From Shimia sp. (lineage in GTDB: Bacteria > Pseudomonadota > Alphaproteobacteria > Rhodobacterales > Rhodobacteraceae): a stretch of 64,000 nt of DNA. Positions 61,132 through 64,000 of the stretch are shown here, in pieces (the stretch's first letter is position 1; the number at the start of each line of letters is the position of its first letter). The stretch spans positions 248,001 through 312,000 of the forward strand of contig NZ_JAKVCW010000002.1 of NCBI RefSeq assembly GCF_022448905.1, in the 5' to 3' direction. Under the pieces are notes generated by a model that saw nothing but the letters and a program-made list of their open reading frames with translations, was not told the DNA's origin and did no database searches. The translations under genes and the position numbers were made by a program.

Positions 61132-61820
61132 TTGATCCGGACCGTCATCTGCTGGCGGCCATGCAGGATGTCTTGTTGCATGACGGGCACGAAAGCCTCT
61201 GTCATGTGTCACCGGACACCGCCATGGCAGAGCTGTCGCGTCAGTCCGTTGATTTGGTGGTGACGGAATTGCGCCAGCGGTCGATGGATGCGCTCACCAT
61301 CATCGAGCGGATCACCAACACCTACAGCGTGCCTGTGGTTGTGCTCAGCACCACTGCCAGTGCCACCGAAGAGTCGATGATGCTGCGCCTTGGGGCGGAT
61401 GACTATCTCGCCAAACCGTTTTCCATGCGGGTGTTTGGCGCGCGGATCGCGGCGGCCTTACGCAGCGCGGCGCCCAGCCATCGCGATGCCGATGATGTGA
61501 CGGTGATCCAGCGCGGGGCGTTGCGTTTGGACCGGCTGCGCCATGAGGCCCGTTGGGATGGCAAAGAGGTCGCCCTCACCGCCACCGAATTCAACGTGCT
61601 CTGGATTATCGCGCAACGCCCCGGTCAGGTGCTCAGCCGGGCCAATATTCTGGACCTTGCCTATGGCGGCGACGTCTTTGTCACCGACCGCAGCATCGAC
61701 AGCCAGATCAAACGCATCCGGCGCAAGCTGCGCGATGTGGCGCCCAACTTCACCGCGATCGAAACCCTGTACGGGCTTGGCTATCGCTTCACCGATTCCC
61801 CGGAGGACATGGCTGCGTGA
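61113..61820 (+). CDS. OmpR-type response regulator with a Glu in place of the phospho-Asp
   Basis: A 235-residue protein with a receiver domain (about 1-120) and an OmpR/PhoB winged HTH (about 140-230, LTATEFNVLWIIAQRPGQVL and IDSQIKRIRRKLRDV with YGLGYRF). The acidic pocket reads LIDPDRHL. The beta-3 position, normally Asp, is Glu52 (DLVVTELRQRS). The conserved Thr (VVLSTTAS) and Lys (DDYLAKPF) are retained. Glu at this position often mimics phosphorylation, so it may be constitutively active. No histidine kinase is adjacent. GGAGGG precedes ATG 61113. Confidence 0.9.
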   Translation: MSRVLLIDPDRHLLAAMQDVLLHDGHESLCHVSPDTAMAELSRQSVDLVVTELRQRSMDALTIIERITNTYSVPVVVLSTTASATEESMMLRLGADDYLAKPFSMRVFGARIAAALRSAAPSHRDADDVTVIQRGALRLDRLRHEARWDGKEVALTATEFNVLWIIAQRPGQVLSRANILDLAYGGDVFVTDRSIDSQIKRIRRKLRDVAPNFTAIETLYGLGYRFTDSPEDMAA

Positions 61821-61919
61821 GTGGCCTGTTCCAACCCATGATCGTCCTTCGGGGATGAGAGACCGGGCAGCTTTGCCACCGTAACCTTATGCCCCACCTC
61901 GGCGGTGAGGCACCCGGTC

Positions 61920-62390
61920 TCATTTGGGCTTAAACACCAGCGAGACGCCATTCAGGCAATGGCGTTTCCCCGTGGGTCGCGGACCATCGTCAAAGATATG
62001 TCCAAGATGCGACCCACACCGGCGACAGTGGCATTCGGTGCGGACCCGGAGGAGCTTGCGGTCCGGTTTGGTTCCAATCGCTTTGGGGAGCGACTTGTAG
62101 AAACTCGGCCATCCGGTGCCACTGTCGTACTTATGCCGCGAACTGTAGAGTTTCAGATCGCAACCGCGACAGTGATATGTCCCCTTCTCGTAGTTCTTAT
62201 CCAATGGCGACGAGCCCGCCCGCTCTGTGCCCTCCTGCCGCATCACTTTGTACTGCGCGGGTGTGAGCATGGCGCGCCATTCGGCGTCCGTACGGCTGAC
62301 CTCGAACTCTTTTGCCAGAGTGGCACGCGGCAAGGCCATGGCAGCCAGCGCTGCCGCGCCTGCGGCCGAAATGAAATGACGTCGTTGCAT
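61920..62390 (-). CDS. msrB: Secreted methionine-(R)-sulfoxide reductase MsrB
   Basis: A 156-residue MsrB that repairs methionine-R-sulfoxide. It begins with a twin-arginine signal (MQRRHFISAAGAAALAAMAL), so the enzyme is likely periplasmic. Zinc-binding CRGC and CRRC pairs, DSGTGWPSFY and the catalytic Cys in KRHCLNGVSLVF are all present. A resolving Cys is not obvious. An inverted repeat (GAGACCGGG at 61858, CCCGGTCTC at 61913) overlaps its stop. It converges on the response regulator. Confidence 0.93.
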   Translation of the reverse strand: MQRRHFISAAGAAALAAMALPRATLAKEFEVSRTDAEWRAMLTPAQYKVMRQEGTERAGSSPLDKNYEKGTYHCRGCDLKLYSSRHKYDSGTGWPSFYKSLPKAIGTKPDRKLLRVRTECHCRRCGSHLGHIFDDGPRPTGKRHCLNGVSLVFKPK

Positions 62391-62586
62391 TCACCATCCT
62401 CCTTTGGTCGTAAAATTGCGCACCAATCGGCGATTAAGCAATCAACAGCTCAGCACAGGACTGTGAGTTTCGTGACAACGCCACGTATTTTGCAGAGTTT
62501 CGCTTGTGATCCCGTGGGATTTGATGCACCAAAGGCCGGTAGATTTGGGCCGCCGTATTTGGGTGGCCGGGAGAAGGACATACGAC

Positions 62587-63573
62587 ATGGCCGACGGCAT
62601 GATGGAAAGCAACGCGAAGCCCACCGAAGACATTGATCTGCGCGATGTGTTTGGCATCGACAGCGACATGAAAATCAAGGGTTTTGAAGAGCGCACAGAC
62701 CGCGTGCCAGAGATCGACCCAACGTACAAGTTTGACCCGGAAACCACGCTGGCGATCTTGGCGGGTTTTGGCCACAACCGTCGTGTGATGATTCAAGGCT
62801 ACCACGGCACCGGTAAATCGACCCACATCGAGCAGGTTGCCGCCCGCCTGAACTGGCCCTGTGTGCGCGTCAACCTCGACAGCCACATCAGCCGGATCGA
62901 CCTGATTGGTAAAGACGCCATCAAACTGCGCGACGGCAAGCAGGTTACAGAGTTCCACGAAGGCATCCTGCCCTGGGCGCTGCGCAACCCAACCGCGATT
63001 GTGTTTGATGAATATGATGCCGGTCGTGCGGATGTGATGTTTGTGATCCAGCGTGTTCTGGAGCATGACGGCAAGCTGACCCTGCTGGACCAGAACGAAG
63101 TCATCACGCCAAACCCCTATTTCCGCCTGTTTGCCACAGCAAACACCGTGGGTCTGGGCGACACCACTGGCCTCTACCACGGCACGCAACAGATCAACCA
63201 AGCTCAGATGGACCGTTGGTCTCTGGTGTCCACGCTGAACTACCTCAGCCACGATGCCGAAGCCGCCATCATCCTGTCCAAGGCGCCGCACTACAACACC
63301 GCCGAAGGCCGCAAGATTGTGAGCCAGATGGTGACCGTTGCGGACCTGACTCGGACCGCGTTTATGAACGGCGACCTGTCCACCGTGATGAGCCCACGGA
63401 CCGTGATCAACTGGGCTGCAAACTCGGAAATCTTCCGCAATGTCGGCTATGCCTTCCGCCTGAGCTTCCTGAACAAATGTGACGAACTGGAACGCCAGAC
63501 CGTTGCCGAGTTCTATCAGCGCTGCTTTGACGAAGAGCTGCCAGAAAGCGCGGCCAGCGTGAGCCTGGGCTAA
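62587..63573 (+). CDS. cobS: Aerobic cobaltochelatase subunit CobS
   Basis: CobS is the AAA+ motor of the CobNST cobaltochelatase that inserts cobalt into hydrogenobyrinate diamide in aerobic cobalamin synthesis. The 328-residue protein has Walker [16 protein letters not shown] near residue 80 and Walker [15 protein letters not shown]. It continues with [19 protein letters not shown] and a C-terminal helical lid. Length is normal. ATG 62587 follows AAGGACAT. It is followed by cobT 159 bp later, with a strong palindrome between. Confidence 0.96.
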   Translation: MADGMMESNAKPTEDIDLRDVFGIDSDMKIKGFEERTDRVPEIDPTYKFDPETTLAILAGFGHNRRVMIQGYHGTGKSTHIEQVAARLNWPCVRVNLDSHISRIDLIGKDAIKLRDGKQVTEFHEGILPWALRNPTAIVFDEYDAGRADVMFVIQRVLEHDGKLTLLDQNEVITPNPYFRLFATANTVGLGDTTGLYHGTQQINQAQMDRWSLVSTLNYLSHDAEAAIILSKAPHYNTAEGRKIVSQMVTVADLTRTAFMNGDLSTVMSPRTVINWAANSEIFRNVGYAFRLSFLNKCDELERQTVAEFYQRCFDEELPESAASVSLG

Positions 63574-63584
63574 AGAACAGCCTT

Positions 63585-63660
63585 GTCCGGCGGCAACGCC
63601 GGACAGTGCCCGACCGCCCCCATGGGCGGGCACTTCGTTTTCCGCCCGCGGTCGGGCACT
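63585..63660. repeat. Nested palindromes between cobS and cobT
   Basis: A perfect GTCCGGCG/CGCCGGAC hairpin with a GCAA loop lies at 63585-63604. Adjoining it is a 13-bp perfect inverted repeat, AGTGCCCGACCGC at 63605-63617 and GCGGTCGGGCACT at 63648-63660. Between these arms, a GGGCGG/CCGCCC stem at 63624-63629 and 63642-63647 nests inside. No T-run follows, so it looks more like an mRNA-processing or repeat element than a terminator. Confidence 0.6.
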
Positions 63661-63732
63661 GCCCTCTCAATAAGGAAGGCTGGACAAAGACCACACTGAG
63701 CGGGAAACTCATTCTATGGACTGGGTGCGATC

Positions 63733-64000
63733 ATGAAAAAACCAAGCGACAACCCCGCTGATCCGTTCAAAAAGGCCCTGGCTGAGGCCACCAAAGTCAT
63801 GGCCGACGATCCGGAATTGTCGGTGTCCTACACGGTTGATCCATCCGGCATGTCCGGCGACAGCATCCGCCTGCCCCAGGTCAGCCGTCGCATGACCCGC
63901 GACGAGGTGCTTCTGGCGCGCGGCACCGCCGATGCGCTGGCGCTGCAACGCAAGTATCACGATGACGCCACCCATATGCGCTATGCGCCCGGCCAAGGCA
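63733..64000 (+). CDS. cobT: Cobaltochelatase subunit CobT (partial, runs off the window)
   Basis: The first 89 residues of a protein beginning MKKPSDNPADPFKKALAEAT and continuing MADDPELSVSYTVDPSG. This is the conserved N-terminus of aerobic cobaltochelatase CobT. The assignment is supported by the cobS gene just upstream on the same strand, the normal order in alphaproteobacteria. The catalytic and von Willebrand-type portions lie beyond position 64000. Confidence 0.9.
   Translation, partial: MKKPSDNPADPFKKALAEATKVMADDPELSVSYTVDPSGMSGDSIRLPQVSRRMTRDEVLLARGTADALALQRKYHDDATHMRYAPGQG

Noticed and set aside
61858-61921. GAGACCGGG/CCCGGTCTC inverted repeat at the msrB stop as a terminator
   Set aside because: The arms are 46 bases apart, one overlaps the msrB stop, and no T-run follows; only mentioned with msrB.
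1-64000. Search by eye for tRNA genes, rRNA, CRISPR arrays, transposases and prophage genes
   Set aside because: No T-arm/acceptor pattern, regularly spaced direct repeats, transposase motifs or phage structural genes were seen.

Overview
The window looks like a chromosomal segment of an alphaproteobacterium of the family Rhodobacteraceae, most likely the marine Roseobacter group. Supporting points are the high G+C content, the gene families (two-gene cobaltochelatase cobS-cobT next to a J-domain protein and BolA, ihfB-lapA-trpF-trpB, pntAB, malate synthase G, a DctPQM TRAP transporter, UDP-sulfoquinovose synthase), an FMN-riboswitch-controlled RibN-type transporter, and dispersed palindromic elements. 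I see no tRNA, rRNA, CRISPR array, insertion sequence or prophage. Most genes are housekeeping or ordinary accessory genes, densely packed in short operons.

Layout. 1-3.5 kb: a possible structured RNA with a terminator, a DUF3179 secreted protein, and a LysR regulator divergent from an SDR. 3.5-8.6 kb: lon with a heat-shock-type promoter, then an operon of tgt and two related small secreted proteins. 8.7-12.3 kb: SPFH/NfeD pair, sufT-like and sufA-like Fe-S genes, tpiA and a methyltransferase. 12.5-15.7 kb: DctPQM TRAP transporter. 16-20.2 kb: a sphingolipid-desaturase-like protein, pth, DUF2332 and a serine hydrolase. 20.2-24.9 kb: LysR with its divergent SDR-DUF4345 operon, an FAD oxidoreductase, DUF2237 and an ABM-fold protein. 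25-27.5 kb: a membrane-anchored LuxR-type regulator with two secreted proteins whose C-terminal halves are almost pure Asp/Glu/His, plus two small unknown genes. 27.6-31.8 kb: trpB, trpF, lapA and ihfB, with a LysR and an unknown gene lying between trpB and trpF. 32-35.5 kb: DUF3422, a MerR-CMD operon with a textbook MerR operator, and an FMN riboswitch with ribN. 35.7-42 kb: pntAB, an ICMT-like methyltransferase, an SDR, and sqdB broken by one amber codon. 42-52 kb: a class I amidotransferase, glcB, pepN, an SDR, two unknowns and gatB. 52-57.4 kb: a lipidated subtilisin autotransporter, a thioesterase, a methyltransferase, DUF4177, bolA and a J-domain gene. 57.5-62.4 kb: a signalling-rich block (haem-c sensor/nucleotide cyclase, RHH-like pair, AraC regulator, small membrane protein, atypical response regulator, msrB), then cobS and the start of cobT.

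The best candidates for something undescribed are: (a) the acidic-tail secreted pair with its co-directional membrane LuxR regulator; (b) the signalling block between the J-domain gene and cobS, with a c-type-haem cyclase and a receiver whose phospho-acceptor Asp is Glu; (c) the amber-interrupted sqdB; and (d) a three-copy GAAACAG/ATACCGAC element that sits at gene ends rather than in promoters. All functional statements come from reading the sequence and recalling protein families; no searches were run.
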